A DNA stretch of 64,000 bases from contig CACGTM010000002.1 in NCBI GenBank assembly GCA_902575965.1, positions 79,547 to 143,546 of the forward strand, read 5' to 3'. Within the stretch, counting starts at the first letter, position 1, and every line of letters begins with the position of its first letter. This document shows positions 53,756 through 64,000 of the stretch, one piece after another. This stretch comes from an uncultured Alphaproteobacteria bacterium (GTDB taxonomy: Bacteria > Pseudomonadota > Alphaproteobacteria > Rhodospirillales > Rhodospirillaceae). The notes below the pieces were generated by a model. The model did no database searches. It saw only the letters and a program-made list of their open reading frames with translations, and was not told where the DNA came from. A program made the position numbers and the translations under genes.

Positions 53756-54436
53756 ATGAGAGAAATTATTCTCGATACTGAGACTACTGGTTTAGATCCA
53801 ACAAAAGGCCATAAAATTGTAGAAATTGGTTGTGTTGAGATATGGAATAAGCTGCCGACTGGTAAAACCTTTCATAGATATATAAACCCCGAAAGGGATG
53901 TGCCTAAAGAAGCTCAAAATGTTCATGGACTATCCGAGGAGTTTCTATCTGATAAGCCTAAATTCAAAGAGATCTGCGATGATTTTTTAGCTTTCGTTTC
54001 AAATTCTGCAATAGTTGCACATAATGCAAATTTCGACATGAAGTTTATAATCTCAGAGCTTGAGGCTGCTGGGAAGGATCAACTTAAAGTAAATAAAGTT
54101 ATTGATACAGTCAAAATAGCAAGGTCAAAATACCCGGGTTCATCCGTGAGCCTAGACGCATTATGTAAAAGATTTAAAATAGATTTATCTGATAGGTCTA
54201 AGCACGGTGCACTTCTTGACGCATCTTTGCTCTCATCTGTGTATCTTGAGCTGTGTGGCGGAAGGCAGGGAGCATTAGATGTGTCTAATAAAGAAAAATC
54301 AAATGGACCTAGTGAAGATTTCAAAAGTAAGACTACAAAAAGAGAAAGCAGAAATTTTTCTTTGTCTAATGATGAGATCGATTGTCATAAAAAATTTATC
54401 ACTGAAAAAATACCTAATTCTCTTTGGAATTACTAA
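53756..54436 (+). CDS. dnaQ: DNA polymerase III epsilon subunit
   Basis: REIILDTETTGLDPTKGHKIVEIGCVE; VAHNANFDMKFI; KHGALLDASLL exonuclease motifs. Confidence 0.96.
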   Translation: MREIILDTETTGLDPTKGHKIVEIGCVEIWNKLPTGKTFHRYINPERDVPKEAQNVHGLSEEFLSDKPKFKEICDDFLAFVSNSAIVAHNANFDMKFIISELEAAGKDQLKVNKVIDTVKIARSKYPGSSVSLDALCKRFKIDLSDRSKHGALLDASLLSSVYLELCGGRQGALDVSNKEKSNGPSEDFKSKTTKRESRNFSLSNDEIDCHKKFITEKIPNSLWNY

Positions 54437-54442
54437 CCTTTC

Positions 54443-54934
54443 TTAAATAATAGATCTTTCTTTTTCGGAAGCGTATTTTTTTAGATAGATGTCCTTGAAG
54501 TCGACTATTTGGAGCATCAGGGGTGGAAAGCCACCTTGTATGGTTATATCCGAAACAATTTTTCTTGCGAAAGGAAACATTAATCTGGGTGTTTCAATTA
54601 GGAGCATAGGCTTAATGTGCTCCTCTGAAATATCGCCTATCTTAATTACTGCAGCATACGAAAGCTCTAGTATAAATACAGTTTTTTGTGCAATTGTTGC
54701 CTCAGAGTGAATTTTTAAAATTACTTCGTGTTGATTTTCTTTAAGTTCTTCTGTTTCACATTCAATCTCAACTGGAATATCTGGCATATTTTGTCTTAGG
54801 TCTTGAAAAATTTGTGGAGAACTTGGCGTCTCAAAGGATAAATCTTTCACATATTGAGCTAAAAGCTCGATTGGAGAAACCGGATTTCTTACTGTGAAAC
54901 CCTCTTGATTTGCGTTAGTTTTTTTGTCAGTCAT
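54443..54934 (-). CDS. secB: Protein-export chaperone SecB
   Basis: YVKDLSFETPSSPQIF ... LIETPRLMFPFARKIVSDITIQGGFPPLMLQIVDF. Confidence 0.96.
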   Translation of the reverse strand: MTDKKTNANQEGFTVRNPVSPIELLAQYVKDLSFETPSSPQIFQDLRQNMPDIPVEIECETEELKENQHEVILKIHSEATIAQKTVFILELSYAAVIKIGDISEEHIKPMLLIETPRLMFPFARKIVSDITIQGGFPPLMLQIVDFKDIYLKKYASEKERSII

Positions 54935-54967
54935 TTAAGTCTCAAATCATATTTAAAAAAAAAGATT

Positions 54968-55420
54968 TTATTTTTGTTCATCTAAGGGAACATAATCAAC
55001 ATCAATCACCTGGCTTCTAACCGTTGAGTCATTTATATTCTGGTTTATTATATTAAAGATCCTTTTGTTTAATGACTTATACAAAATATTTTGGCAAAAA
55101 GGTAAGAAAATAAATAATGATATTAAATCTGTTAAAAACCCAGGAAAGACAAGAAACACTCCACCTAAGATTACGCAAAAGTGATAAAAAATCTTTTTTG
55201 TTTGAAGTTCAGACCCTTTGAGACGATCATTGAGGCTAAAAAATCCTACAAAACTGCTATATTTAAGAATATATATACCAATGGCACACATAAAAAGAAG
55301 AGTTAAAAATGTAAGAATAAGTCCAACTAATGAAGCTATTTGAAAAAATACATATATTTCTAGAAAAGGTAATAATAAAAAAAATAAGAAAAGAAACTTG
55401 TGCATGCTTGCTCTTAACAA
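54968..55420 (-). CDS. fxsA: FxsA family membrane protein
   Basis: LLPFLEIYVFFQIASLVGLILTFLTLL ... VFPGFLTDLISLFIFLP. Confidence 0.85.
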   Translation of the reverse strand: MLRASMHKFLFLFFLLLPFLEIYVFFQIASLVGLILTFLTLLFMCAIGIYILKYSSFVGFFSLNDRLKGSELQTKKIFYHFCVILGGVFLVFPGFLTDLISLFIFLPFCQNILYKSLNKRIFNIINQNINDSTVRSQVIDVDYVPLDEQK

Positions 55421-55537
55421 TTTAAAAGCCTATGTTAAACTAAATAATTCTTTAGTAATGATATTATAAATCATTTAGACAAATAATAAAAAATTTTTTA
55501 TGTTCGTACTTCAACTTTAAATAACCGGTTTTAAATT

Positions 55538-56194
55538 ATGGAAAGTTTTCAATTCGTAGATATAATTTTGTTAGCAATGGTAGCTGGTTTCTTAGTTTTG
55601 AGATTGAGAAGCAACCTTGGGCGTAGAACAGGACATGAACAGGGTCACAAAAGTTTTTCATCAGACAAAGTAGTTAGAATAAATAAAAATGATGAAACTC
55701 AAAATTTTGAGAATGATGATGAAGAAAATTTAGTAGATAACGAGATTAATACAGGAATCAGCCAAATAATTAATCACGACCCTGGTTTTAGTATTGATGA
55801 ATTTAAGTCTGGGGCTATAAAAGCTTTTGAGATAATTCTTTATGCATTTGCAAAAAAAGATAAAGAAACACTTGATAGTCTTCTCTCCAAAGATGTTTTC
55901 GATGCATTTGTTGGTTCAATAAACGAAAGAGACGCCGCCGCAGAACTACTGGAAACTAAAATCTTAAGAGTAGAGATATCAAAAATAAATAATGTAGGTG
56001 TGAAAGGTTCCTTAGCATCAATATCTCTAGAGTTTATTAGTGATCAGATAAATCTAATAAGCTCTCAAGATGGTAAATTGATCGATGGTGACCCTGACTG
56101 TATTGAAAATTATAAGGATCAATGGACTTTTCAGAAAAACCTCAACCATAAGGATCCTAACTGGGAGTTAGCATCAACAAAAAGTTTGAGCTAG
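55538..56194 (+). CDS. Tim44/TimA-family protein
   Basis: N-terminal TM and FLVLRLRSNLGRRTGHE; FKSGAIKAFEIILYAFAKKDKETLDSLLSKDVFDAF; conserved position next to secB-fxsA. Confidence 0.88.
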   Translation: MESFQFVDIILLAMVAGFLVLRLRSNLGRRTGHEQGHKSFSSDKVVRINKNDETQNFENDDEENLVDNEINTGISQIINHDPGFSIDEFKSGAIKAFEIILYAFAKKDKETLDSLLSKDVFDAFVGSINERDAAAELLETKILRVEISKINNVGVKGSLASISLEFISDQINLISSQDGKLIDGDPDCIENYKDQWTFQKNLNHKDPNWELASTKSLS

Positions 56195-56197
56195 AAC

Positions 56198-57480
56198 TTG
56201 TACAAAATTCTTGTTAGTAGAATAGCTTACTTTTTATTCAAGAGTAAAACACTTCCGCTTTTAGTTTCATCATTTGTGGGGTTTTCTTTTGGTTTATTAG
56301 TGGCGGCAATATATTTTCCCATAGAAATGGAATCTCGATTAGTTAAGTCTCCACAAGTCGTGTCAACTACAGAGATTAAACCTGATGATAGCTATATCAA
56401 AAATATAACTGATGTAACTTACAAGAGGATCAAGTTTCAAGATTTAAACGGTTGGAAATTAGACCAACTTAGTGAAGTTTTACCTTTAATGAAAAAGTCT
56501 TGTTTAAAATTAGCGACAATACAATATGAGAATAAATTCGGCTTGTCAGTAACTAATTGGAGAGATGGCTGCAAGAAAATAATTGATATCAAATCAAAAG
56601 ATGACAATAACCTAATAAAAATGTTTTAGAGTCAAATTTTGATCCCTTTTCAGTATCTAATGGAAAAAATTTTGAAGGAATTTTTACAGGTTATTTCGAA
56701 ATAGTTCTTGATGGTTCTTATACTAAAAATTCTGAATACACTGTTCCTTTGTATGGTGTTCCAAAAGATATGATTACACTTAATAACCGGGCATTTAAGT
56801 TGCCCAATTCAAGCCCAAGCTTAATTGGTCAAGTTGTTGAAAATCAGTTGGTTCCATACGATGATAGAAGAACAATAAAATTAAACCCAGAGTTTAATAA
56901 AAGAGCAAAAGTTCTGGTTTGGGTTAAGGACATTGTTGATGCACACCTACTTCACATTCAAGGCTCTGGGATAATTAAATTCCAAAGTGGAGTATATAAA
57001 AGAATAGGATATGCGGGAAACAATGGAAGAAGTTTCAGGGGTATTGGCAGTATTCTACTTTCAAAAGGACTAATCACAGAAAGTCAGGCTTCTATGCCCG
57101 AAATAGCAAAATGGCTTAAAGCAAACACACATTTATCTTCAAAACTTTTAGATCAAAATCCCAGATATATTTTTTTCCGTTGGACAGGAAAAGATGGGCC
57201 CATTGGTGCTTTTGATATCCCACTAATTCCTGGCAGAAGTTTGGCAATTGATCCTAAATACATACCCTTCGGTGCTCCAATTTGGTTGGAAACAAAAGGA
57301 CCAGACCAAGAGAACATAAATCGACTTGTAGTAGCCCTTGATACAGGAGCTGCAATAAAAGGTCCTGTAAGAGGTGATTATTTTTGGGGAAAAGGAGAGG
57401 ATGCATTCTATAAAGCTGGACGGATGAAATCAAAGGGAAGATATTTTATATTTCTTCCAAAAAATACAACAATTAAGTAA
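56198..57480 (+). pseudogene. mltA: Membrane-bound lytic murein transglycosylase A, interrupted by apparent -1 frameshift (ORF pieces 56198-56629 and frame of 56749-57480)
   Basis: N-piece has FQDLNGWKLDQLSEVLPLMKKSCLKL; downstream frame reads KNVLESNFDPFSVSNGKNFEGIFTGYFEIVLDGSYTKNSEYTVPLYGVPKDM... and VALDTGAAIKGPVRGDYFWGKG. Confidence 0.85.
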
Positions 57481-57496
57481 AATTTTTTTATCTATT

Positions 57497-58057
57497 GTGG
57501 CTAAACAGATGAACAGAAATAAAGAAAGAAATATTACATCTACCGAAAAAGAACTATGGGATCAGGTTGTTACTGATGTGAAGTCTTTATCTACAGAAAC
57601 TAAAATCTCTAACATACCTCGTGCAAAAAAAGTAAAAATACCTAATAAACCTCATTATATAAGAACAATAAAAGAAAATATTAGAACAAAAAATAAATTT
57701 AGGAAAATTCAAATTAATGAAATTTGTGATACAGATAAAAGAACATTCATCAAGCTCAAGAGAGGTAAATTAAGAACTGACGCAACTCTTGATCTTCATG
57801 GGTTGACTTTGAATGAAGCATACGCCTCACTAAAAATCTTTTTAGCGTGCTCTCAAGAAAAAAGATTAAGGTGTGTTTTAATCATAACTGGCAAAGGAAT
57901 AAGAAATCCCAACGGAACCGGTATAATTAAATCTAAATTCCCCGAATGGTTAAATGAAGTTACTATCCGTCCCTTAGTCAAATCAGTCTCTCATGCTCAC
58001 AAGAAAGACGGAGGAGATGGTGCATTTTATGTACTTATCAGAAAACGGAGGAAATAA
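57497..58057 (+). CDS. Smr-domain protein
   Basis: LDLHGLTLNEAYASLKIFL ... VLIITGKGIRNPNGTGIIKSKFPEWL ... HAHKKDGGDGAFYVLIRKRR. Confidence 0.92.
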   Translation: MAKQMNRNKERNITSTEKELWDQVVTDVKSLSTETKISNIPRAKKVKIPNKPHYIRTIKENIRTKNKFRKIQINEICDTDKRTFIKLKRGKLRTDATLDLHGLTLNEAYASLKIFLACSQEKRLRCVLIITGKGIRNPNGTGIIKSKFPEWLNEVTIRPLVKSVSHAHKKDGGDGAFYVLIRKRRK

Positions 58058-58060
58058 CTC

Positions 58061-59371
58061 CTATAATATGAAGCTACTTAGATCACCTTTCTTAGATAGG
58101 TCGCCTAATTGACTCTCAACAAAATCCTTTGTTATTTCGACTTTTTCTCCTGCTTTGTCAGTAGCAGTAAAACTAATATCCTCAAGTAGCTTTTCAATCA
58201 CTGTGTGGAGCCTTCTGGCACCAATGTTTTCAACATTTTTATTAATTTCTTCTGCAAGTGCTGAAATAGTTTCTATTGCATCCTCTGTGAATTTTAATTC
58301 GATATTCTCCGTTTGCAATAGTGCTTTATACTGAATTATTAGGCTGGCTTCTGTTTCAGTTAGTATTCTTGTAAAGTCTTTTTTACTCAATGCTTCAAGC
58401 TCTACCCTTATTGGTAGTCTTCCTTGAAGTTCCGGAATCAAATCTGATGGCTTTGAAACATGAAATGCTCCAGAAGCAATAAATAATATATAATCAGTTT
58501 TTACAGCGCCATATTTTGTAGATACTGTAGTTCCTTCAATTAAGGGTAATAAATCTCGTTGTACCCCTTCTCTTGAAACATCACCTCCACGTAAATCACT
58601 TCTAGTGGAAATTTTATCTATTTCATCAATGAAAACAATGCCGTTATTTTCTAGCGAATCTTTAGCCTCAGAAATAATATTATCTTCATCTAATAATTTA
58701 TCACTTTCTTCTTTAATTAATATTTCATAAGAATTTTTCACAGATATTTTTTTAATTTTTTTCCTTCCACCGAGGACACCACCTAACATATCATTTAAAT
58801 TTATCATCCCAACTTGTGCACCCGGCATACCAGGAATATCCAATGATGGCATTCCAGAGGGATTATTATCTGAAACTTCTATTTCAATTTCTTTCGAATT
58901 TAATTCACCGTCTCTAAGTTTTAATCGAAAACTTTCTCTAGTAGCGGCACTTCCCGTTTTTCCAACCAATGCATCTAAAACTCTTTCTTCAGCAGAAATT
59001 TCTGCTTTGGCCTTTACTTTTTTTCTCATTTTTTCTCTGACAAGTGTAATAGATATTTCAAGAAGGTCTCTAACTATACTTTCAACATCTCTACCAACAT
59101 AGCCAACCTCTGTAAACTTTGTAGCCTCAACTTTTAAAAAGGGTGCTTTTGCCAATTTAGCTAACCTTCTTGCAACTTCAGTTTTACCTACACCCGTTGG
59201 TCCAATCATGAGTATATTTTTCGGGACAATTTCATCTTTTAGGTTTTCGTCTAACTGTTGTCTTCGCCATCTGTTTCTCAGTGCAATTGCGACTGCTCTT
59301 TTAGCGTCATTCTGCCCAATTATATATCGATCTAATTCAGAAACAATTTCGCGTGGTGAAAAGGCGGTCAT
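58061..59371 (-). CDS. hslU: ATP-dependent protease ATPase subunit HslU
   Basis: [51 protein letters not shown]. Confidence 0.98.
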   Translation of the reverse strand: MTAFSPREIVSELDRYIIGQNDAKRAVAIALRNRWRRQQLDENLKDEIVPKNILMIGPTGVGKTEVARRLAKLAKAPFLKVEATKFTEVGYVGRDVESIVRDLLEISITLVREKMRKKVKAKAEISAEERVLDALVGKTGSAATRESFRLKLRDGELNSKEIEIEVSDNNPSGMPSLDIPGMPGAQVGMINLNDMLGGVLGGRKKIKKISVKNSYEILIKEESDKLLDEDNIISEAKDSLENNGIVFIDEIDKISTRSDLRGGDVSREGVQRDLLPLIEGTTVSTKYGAVKTDYILFIASGAFHVSKPSDLIPELQGRLPIRVELEALSKKDFTRILTETEASLIIQYKALLQTENIELKFTEDAIETISALAEEINKNVENIGARRLHTVIEKLLEDISFTATDKAGEKVEITKDFVESQLGDLSKKGDLSSFIL

Positions 59372-59374
59372 GGA

Positions 59375-59920
59375 TTATAAACTCTCTATAACTAAGTTAT
59401 TGTTTGTATAAACACATATTTCAGAAGCAATACGCATGGATTTTTTTACGATATCTATAGCTTCTAGGTCTTTTTGGTCTACAAGTGCTCTTGCTGATGC
59501 AAGTGCATAAGCACCTCCTGAACCTATCCCAATTAGTCCGTCTTCTGGTTCTAAAACATCGCCAGTTCCGGTAAGTACAAGGGACGTCTGCCTATCCGCT
59601 ACTGCCATCATTGCTTCTAATCTTCTTAAATATCTATCAGTTCTCCAATCTTTCGCAAGTTCCACGCAGGCTCTTGTTAGTTGATCAGGATGTTGTTCTA
59701 ACTTAGCCTCAAGTCTAGAAAAAAGTGTCAATGCATCAGCAGTAGCTCCTGCAAAACCCGCAATAACTTTTCCATTTGACAGCTCTCTAACTTTTCTTGC
59801 ATTAGATTTAATAACTTGTTGACCAAGTGTAACTTGGCCATCACCTCCAATTGCTACCTTAGAATTTTTTCTTACAGAAAGTATTGTTGTTCCATGCCAT
59901 TGATTTAAATTATTTGTCAT
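59375..59920 (-). CDS. hslV: ATP-dependent protease peptidase subunit HslV
   Basis: [45 protein letters not shown]. Confidence 0.97.
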   Translation of the reverse strand: MTNNLNQWHGTTILSVRKNSKVAIGGDGQVTLGQQVIKSNARKVRELSNGKVIAGFAGATADALTLFSRLEAKLEQHPDQLTRACVELAKDWRTDRYLRRLEAMMAVADRQTSLVLTGTGDVLEPEDGLIGIGSGGAYALASARALVDQKDLEAIDIVKKSMRIASEICVYTNNNLVIESL

Positions 59921-60036
59921 CCTATCCCCTAATAAGAAATCTTTGTTAATTATAATTTATTTTTTATAACTTCCTTAACTTTTTATTGTACATTAATTTA
60001 TAACTAGAATTTTATATCAAATTTTATTCCAGCCTC

Positions 60037-60663
60037 TCAGTCTTTATCAAACAAATCATATTCTTCATATTTAAAGAGCTTAGATTCTAATTCATTATTC
60101 AATTCTACGTCGTATAGGGTGACAGTAATAGAATTTTTTTTCTGATCTATTATTTCCCATTGTCGAAGCTCCAAGGGCTTTTCTTTAAATATAAATTTAA
60201 TTCTTTCTTTACTTTTTTTATCATAAGGCTTGGCATAAATATTTATTAAATCCCCATCAGTGTTAGCATCATAAATTTCAATTGTTTCAGAACCAAAAGA
60301 CCAATCTGGATCGACAAGATACTTAGCAGGTGTATCATTAATATCCATGTAGGTAGCTTGATCAATTTCTTCGTCAACATATATTAAATAGTAACCGTCA
60401 ACAACAATAAGAATTTGATCTGGCTTATTATATTCAATTCGCATCTTTCCTGGTCTTTGTAAAAATATTACTCCACTAGAGGAATTGCCATTCTGATCTA
60501 TCTGGATAAATTTTGATTTCAATGATTCAATGTTATTAAAATATTCTGAAGTTTTTTTTATTAGGTCTTTATTTTCTGTCTGTGCTTTCGCTAAAAGCGG
60601 GATAACAATTATAATAAGAAAAATAAAAAGTATATTAAAATATCTATTTTTTGTAATTATCAC
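60037..60663 (-). CDS. lolA: LolA-like outer-membrane lipoprotein carrier protein
   Basis: Signal peptide, YFNNIESLKSKFIQID..GVIFLQRPGKMRIEYNKPDQILIVVDGYYLIYVD; adjacent to ftsK. Confidence 0.87.
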   Translation of the reverse strand: MIITKNRYFNILFIFLIIIVIPLLAKAQTENKDLIKKTSEYFNNIESLKSKFIQIDQNGNSSSGVIFLQRPGKMRIEYNKPDQILIVVDGYYLIYVDEEIDQATYMDINDTPAKYLVDPDWSFGSETIEIYDANTDGDLINIYAKPYDKKSKERIKFIFKEKPLELRQWEIIDQKKNSITVTLYDVELNNELESKLFKYEEYDLFDKD

Positions 60664-60674
60664 AACTTCACCAT

Positions 60675-63041
60675 TTAATTTTTTTGTGCTGATTCTGGAA
60701 GTAAAATTTCTCTTTTTCCAACATGATTTGCTTTTGTAACCATACCCTGGGCTTCCATTTCGTCGATAATACTTGCTGCCCTGTTGTAACCAATTCTAAA
60801 GTATCTCTGAATAAAACTTGTTGAAGCCTTTCGTTCTCTCGCAACTAAATCTACAGCCTGGTCGAATAGTTCGTCTACATCGTTATGACTTGTGTCAGAA
60901 AAATTAGAAAATCCAGGTATATTTGAAATGTCAGAAGCATTTTCGTCAGTAATTGTTTCTAGATATTCTGGTTTCCCTTGCTTTTTTAAATGCGAAACAA
61001 TTTTTTCAACTTCCTCTACACTAACGAAAGGACCATGAATTCTTGTAATTTTCCCGCCTGCAGCCATATGTAACATATCTCCTTGGCCAAGGAGCTGTTC
61101 AGCTCCTTGCTCACCTAATATCGTTCTACTGTCGACTTTTGAAGTAACTTGAAATGAAATTCTAGTTGGAAAATTGGCTTTTATTGTCCCAGTTATTACA
61201 TCAACGCTAGGCCTTTGCGTAGCCATAATGACATGAATCCCGGCCGCTCTTGCCATTTGAGCTAACCTTTGAACTGCCGCCTCAACTTCTTTTCCAGAAA
61301 CAAGCATCAGGTCTGCCATTTCATCAATAATAACTACAATGAACGGAAGTTTCTCCTTTTTTATATTTTCTTCCTGATATACTTCTGCACCGGTGTCTTG
61401 ATCAAAGCCTGTTTGATAAGTATGCTTAAGTTTTTTTCCAGTTTTAATGGAATCTTCAATTCGTTCATTAAATCCAACAATATTTCTTACACTCAAACTA
61501 CTCATCAACTTATAACGATTTTCCATTTCCTTAACTACCCACTTTAAAGCAATAACTGCTTTATTTGCCTCAGTTATTACAGGAGATAAAAGATGAGGTA
61601 TATCGTCATAAACTGATAATTCTAGCATTTTAGGATCTATCATTAACATTCGAACTTCATTAGGAGAGTGCTTGTATAAAAGTGAGATTATCATAGTATT
61701 GATTGCGACTGACTTACCTGAGCCAGTAGTTCCTGCAATCAAAAGGTGAGGCATTTTAGAAAGATCAGATAAAATTGAGACTCCACTAATATTCTTTCCA
61801 AGTGCTAAATTTAAATTACCATTGGCATTTATCCACTCACTTGAAGATAGTATTTCCTTTAAATATACAACTTCACTTCTTTCATTTGGTAATTCTATGC
61901 CAATCACTTTACTACCAGGCACAACAGCAATTCTTACAGAGTGTGCACTCATAGATCTTGCTATATCATCTGATAGTGATACTACCCTTGATGTTTTTGT
62001 ACCAGGTGCTGGGTCCAGTTCATACAATGTAACTATGGGTCCTGGCTTAACTTGAGAAATCACTCCATTAATACCAAAATCCTTAAGAACATTCTCAAGT
62101 ATTCTTGCATTTTTCTCTAGAGAACTGCTATTAAATCTATTACTTATTCTTTTTCTTGGGTTAGAAAGTATTTCTAGAGGGGGAACTTTATAACCTTTTC
62201 TTAACGTCGAGAGAAAAGACCCTTGTCGCTCTTTCTTTTTAATGGATTTTTCAATTCCTTTGAAACCAGTATGTTTTGGATATTCTTCGATATTTAATTC
62301 ATTCTTATTTGTTTCAGACAATAAATCCAAAGATTCTTCTTTTTTATGGCTCTCCTTGTATCCACTGTTTCCAAAAAAAGATATGAATATCTTAATTAAA
62401 AGCATGAAAGATGAGATAATTACTTTTAATAAGCTATATATCTTTTTTATAAAATATGAATAAACATTTTTTGGAACAGCCCAAGTCCATAAAAAAGTTG
62501 CTAGTCCAAATACTAAAAAACCAGCCGCGGAAATATTTCTTATTGAGGAGTCTTTTGCAGAGTTTAAAAAATGTATAAATTGATCAAAGACAATGCTTCC
62601 TGCAAAACCCCCTAGACCTGATAATAGTTTCCAATTATCAGGTTGCTCAATTACCGAGAGTCCTGCAGCAAATGTAATAGTAGAGATTGGAACAAGAGAA
62701 AGTTTATAAAAAAATAGATTAATTTTTTGCATTAATAAGAGACGAATTCCCCAAACAAAAATATTTAAGATAGGTAAAATTATACTCACCCCTATAAATT
62801 GTAGAGCTAAGTCTGAGAAAGTTGCTCCAAAGCTTCCTACTAAATTATTTAATACGTTATCGCTAAGGAAGTTAATGGATGGGTCCAGAGGTTGGTGAGT
62901 AATTATGGATAGAAATAGTAATACAGAAAATAAGGTAAGGATTATTCCAAAAATAAAAATAGAAGTATTTTTAATTGCAAGATAAATTGTCGGAGGTAAA
63001 AAGTTATTTTTAGAAACACCTGTTCGCCTTTTGGACATCAA
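60675..63041 (-). CDS. ftsK: DNA translocase FtsK
   Basis: N-terminal TM segments, LIAGTTGSGKSVAINTMI, MATQRPSVDVITGTIKANFPTRISFQV, C-terminal gamma domain FIQRYFRIGYNRAASIIDEME. Confidence 0.97.
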   Translation of the reverse strand: MMSKRRTGVSKNNFLPPTIYLAIKNTSIFIFGIILTLFSVLLFLSIITHQPLDPSINFLSDNVLNNLVGSFGATFSDLALQFIGVSIILPILNIFVWGIRLLLMQKINLFFYKLSLVPISTITFAAGLSVIEQPDNWKLLSGLGGFAGSIVFDQFIHFLNSAKDSSIRNISAAGFLVFGLATFLWTWAVPKNVYSYFIKKIYSLLKVIISSFMLLIKIFISFFGNSGYKESHKKEESLDLLSETNKNELNIEEYPKHTGFKGIEKSIKKKERQGSFLSTLRKGYKVPPLEILSNPRKRISNRFNSSSLEKNARILENVLKDFGINGVISQVKPGPIVTLYELDPAPGTKTSRVVSLSDDIARSMSAHSVRIAVVPGSKVIGIELPNERSEVVYLKEILSSSEWINANGNLNLALGKNISGVSILSDLSKMPHLLIAGTTGSGKSVAINTMIISLLYKHSPNEVRMLMIDPKMLELSVYDDIPHLLSPVITEANKAVIALKWVVKEMENRYKLMSSLSVRNIVGFNERIEDSIKTGKKLKHTYQTGFDQDTGAEVYQEENIKKEKLPFIVVIIDEMADLMLVSGKEVEAAVQRLAQMARAAGIHVIMATQRPSVDVITGTIKANFPTRISFQVTSKVDSRTILGEQGAEQLLGQGDMLHMAAGGKITRIHGPFVSVEEVEKIVSHLKKQGKPEYLETITDENASDISNIPGFSNFSDTSHNDVDELFDQAVDLVARERKASTSFIQRYFRIGYNRAASIIDEMEAQGMVTKANHVGKREILLPESAQKN

Positions 63042-63049
63042 TAACTTCC

Positions 63050-64000
63050 TTAATCAGCTAGTATATCAGTGATTGTTCTTATGGCATTAATTGTTTTTTC
63101 TTTAGAATTAACTAAAGCAACTCTTATATATTGATCACCAGGACTTAAGCCATCTTTATCTTGCCTGCATAAAAATTTTCCTGGTAACACTTTTATTCCA
63201 GCTTTGCTCCATAGTTCTATAGCTGCCTGACAACCATCTTTAACATTAAGCCAGAGGAAAAAACCACCTTCCGGCATTTTAAAATTAATCTTATTATCAA
63301 TTAATTGAGTGGCACTTAAAATTTTATCTTTGTAAAGGTTTCGGTTTTCAACTACATGTTTCTCATCTTCCCATAACTTAGTGGCGACGGCCATAATAGG
63401 TAATGGCTGGACTGCACAAGCATGGGAGCGAAGTTTAAAAAATTTTTCAATTAAAATTTCATCTCCTACAACAAAGCCAGACCTGAGACCTGGCACACTA
63501 GATCTCTTGGATAATGAATTAAAAACCATAATATTCTTTAGGCCATCACCTATGTCAAGAGCAGCTTCCAATAAACTTGGAGGTGGCGATTTTGTGTATA
63601 TTTCAGAGTAGCACTCATCAGAAATAATTGTAAAATTATATCGTCTAGCCAATTTAATAATGTTAATTAAATATTTTTTTGAAGCAACAGTCCCTTGAGG
63701 GTTTGATGGGTTGCAAATAAAATAAGTTGATATACGCTCAAGAGTATTTTTATCAAGGTTAGAAATTTCAGGCTGATAATTATTATTTTCATTAAGATTT
63801 AACATAAGAATTTCTGCATTGGATAAAATTGCTGCACCTAAATATACTTGATAAAAAGGATTTGGAATAAGAACTATTGGCTTTTCTCCATTTATGCTCT
63901 TTGACACCGTAAGTTGGGCAGACATGTAAAGTCCTTCACGTGAGCCTGCAAGAGGAAGTATATTTTTTTCAGAGTTTAAAGTATCCTCATGAAGATTAAA
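63050..64000 (-). CDS. Class I/II PLP aminotransferase, 5' end truncated by window edge
   Basis: Open frame continues upstream of the listed Met (HEDTLNSEKNILPLAGSREGLYMSAQ) to window end; FICNPSNPQGTVASKKYL, SLSKRSSVPGLRSGFVVG. Confidence 0.88.
   Translation of the reverse strand, partial: FNLHEDTLNSEKNILPLAGSREGLYMSAQLTVSKSINGEKPIVLIPNPFYQVYLGAAILSNAEILMLNLNENNNYQPEISNLDKNTLERISTYFICNPSNPQGTVASKKYLINIIKLARRYNFTIISDECYSEIYTKSPPPSLLEAALDIGDGLKNIMVFNSLSKRSSVPGLRSGFVVGDEILIEKFFKLRSHACAVQPLPIMAVATKLWEDEKHVVENRNLYKDKILSATQLIDNKINFKMPEGGFFLWLNVKDGCQAAIELWSKAGIKVLPGKFLCRQDKDGLSPGDQYIRVALVNSKEKTINAIRTITDILAD

Noticed and set aside
63938-63953. Additional parS candidate (CCTTCACGTGAGCC region) in the aminotransferase gene
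   Set aside because: CACGTG core is present but the flanks match poorly (about 11/16).
1-64000. CRISPR arrays, mobile elements, prophage, toxin-antitoxin or defence islands
   Set aside because: No direct-repeat arrays, transposase/integrase motifs or defence-type proteins seen; nearly all sequence is explained by core genes.

Overview
This 64 kb window is a gene-dense, AT-rich chromosomal segment of an alphaproteobacterium. It reads as core genome: I saw no transposases, integrases, prophage genes, CRISPR arrays, rRNA or tRNA genes, or recognisable defence or toxin systems. Conserved blocks are rimI-fur-plsC-miaB-phoH-ybeY-corC-lnt-metK-trmB, rimP-nusA-infB-rbfA-truB-rpsO-pnp, fabI-fabB/fabA, hisB-H-A-F-E-hinT, leuS-lptE-holA, parB-parA-rsmG-mnmG-mnmE, rho / PPSR-aroE-coaE-dnaQ, secB-fxsA/tim44-mltA-smr and hslU-hslV/lolA/ftsK/aminotransferase. 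The strongest non-genic signals form a likely chromosome-origin region. Two tandem parS sites (one a perfect TGTTTCACGTGAAACA) lie inside the 5' coding end of rsmG, next to parAB. About 6 kb away, an AT-rich gap between rho and the RP001/PPSR-family gene has a DnaA-box-like sequence and diverging genes, and is a candidate oriC. Other notable points are an mltA gene split by an apparent -1 frameshift at an A5 run, a hairpin/terminator just upstream of rimP, absence of a ylxR ORF between nusA and infB, a PanD with a long C-terminal extension, an orphan response regulator with a degenerate acidic pocket, and two unassigned outer-membrane beta-barrel candidates. I found no convincing evidence of a wholly new biological system.
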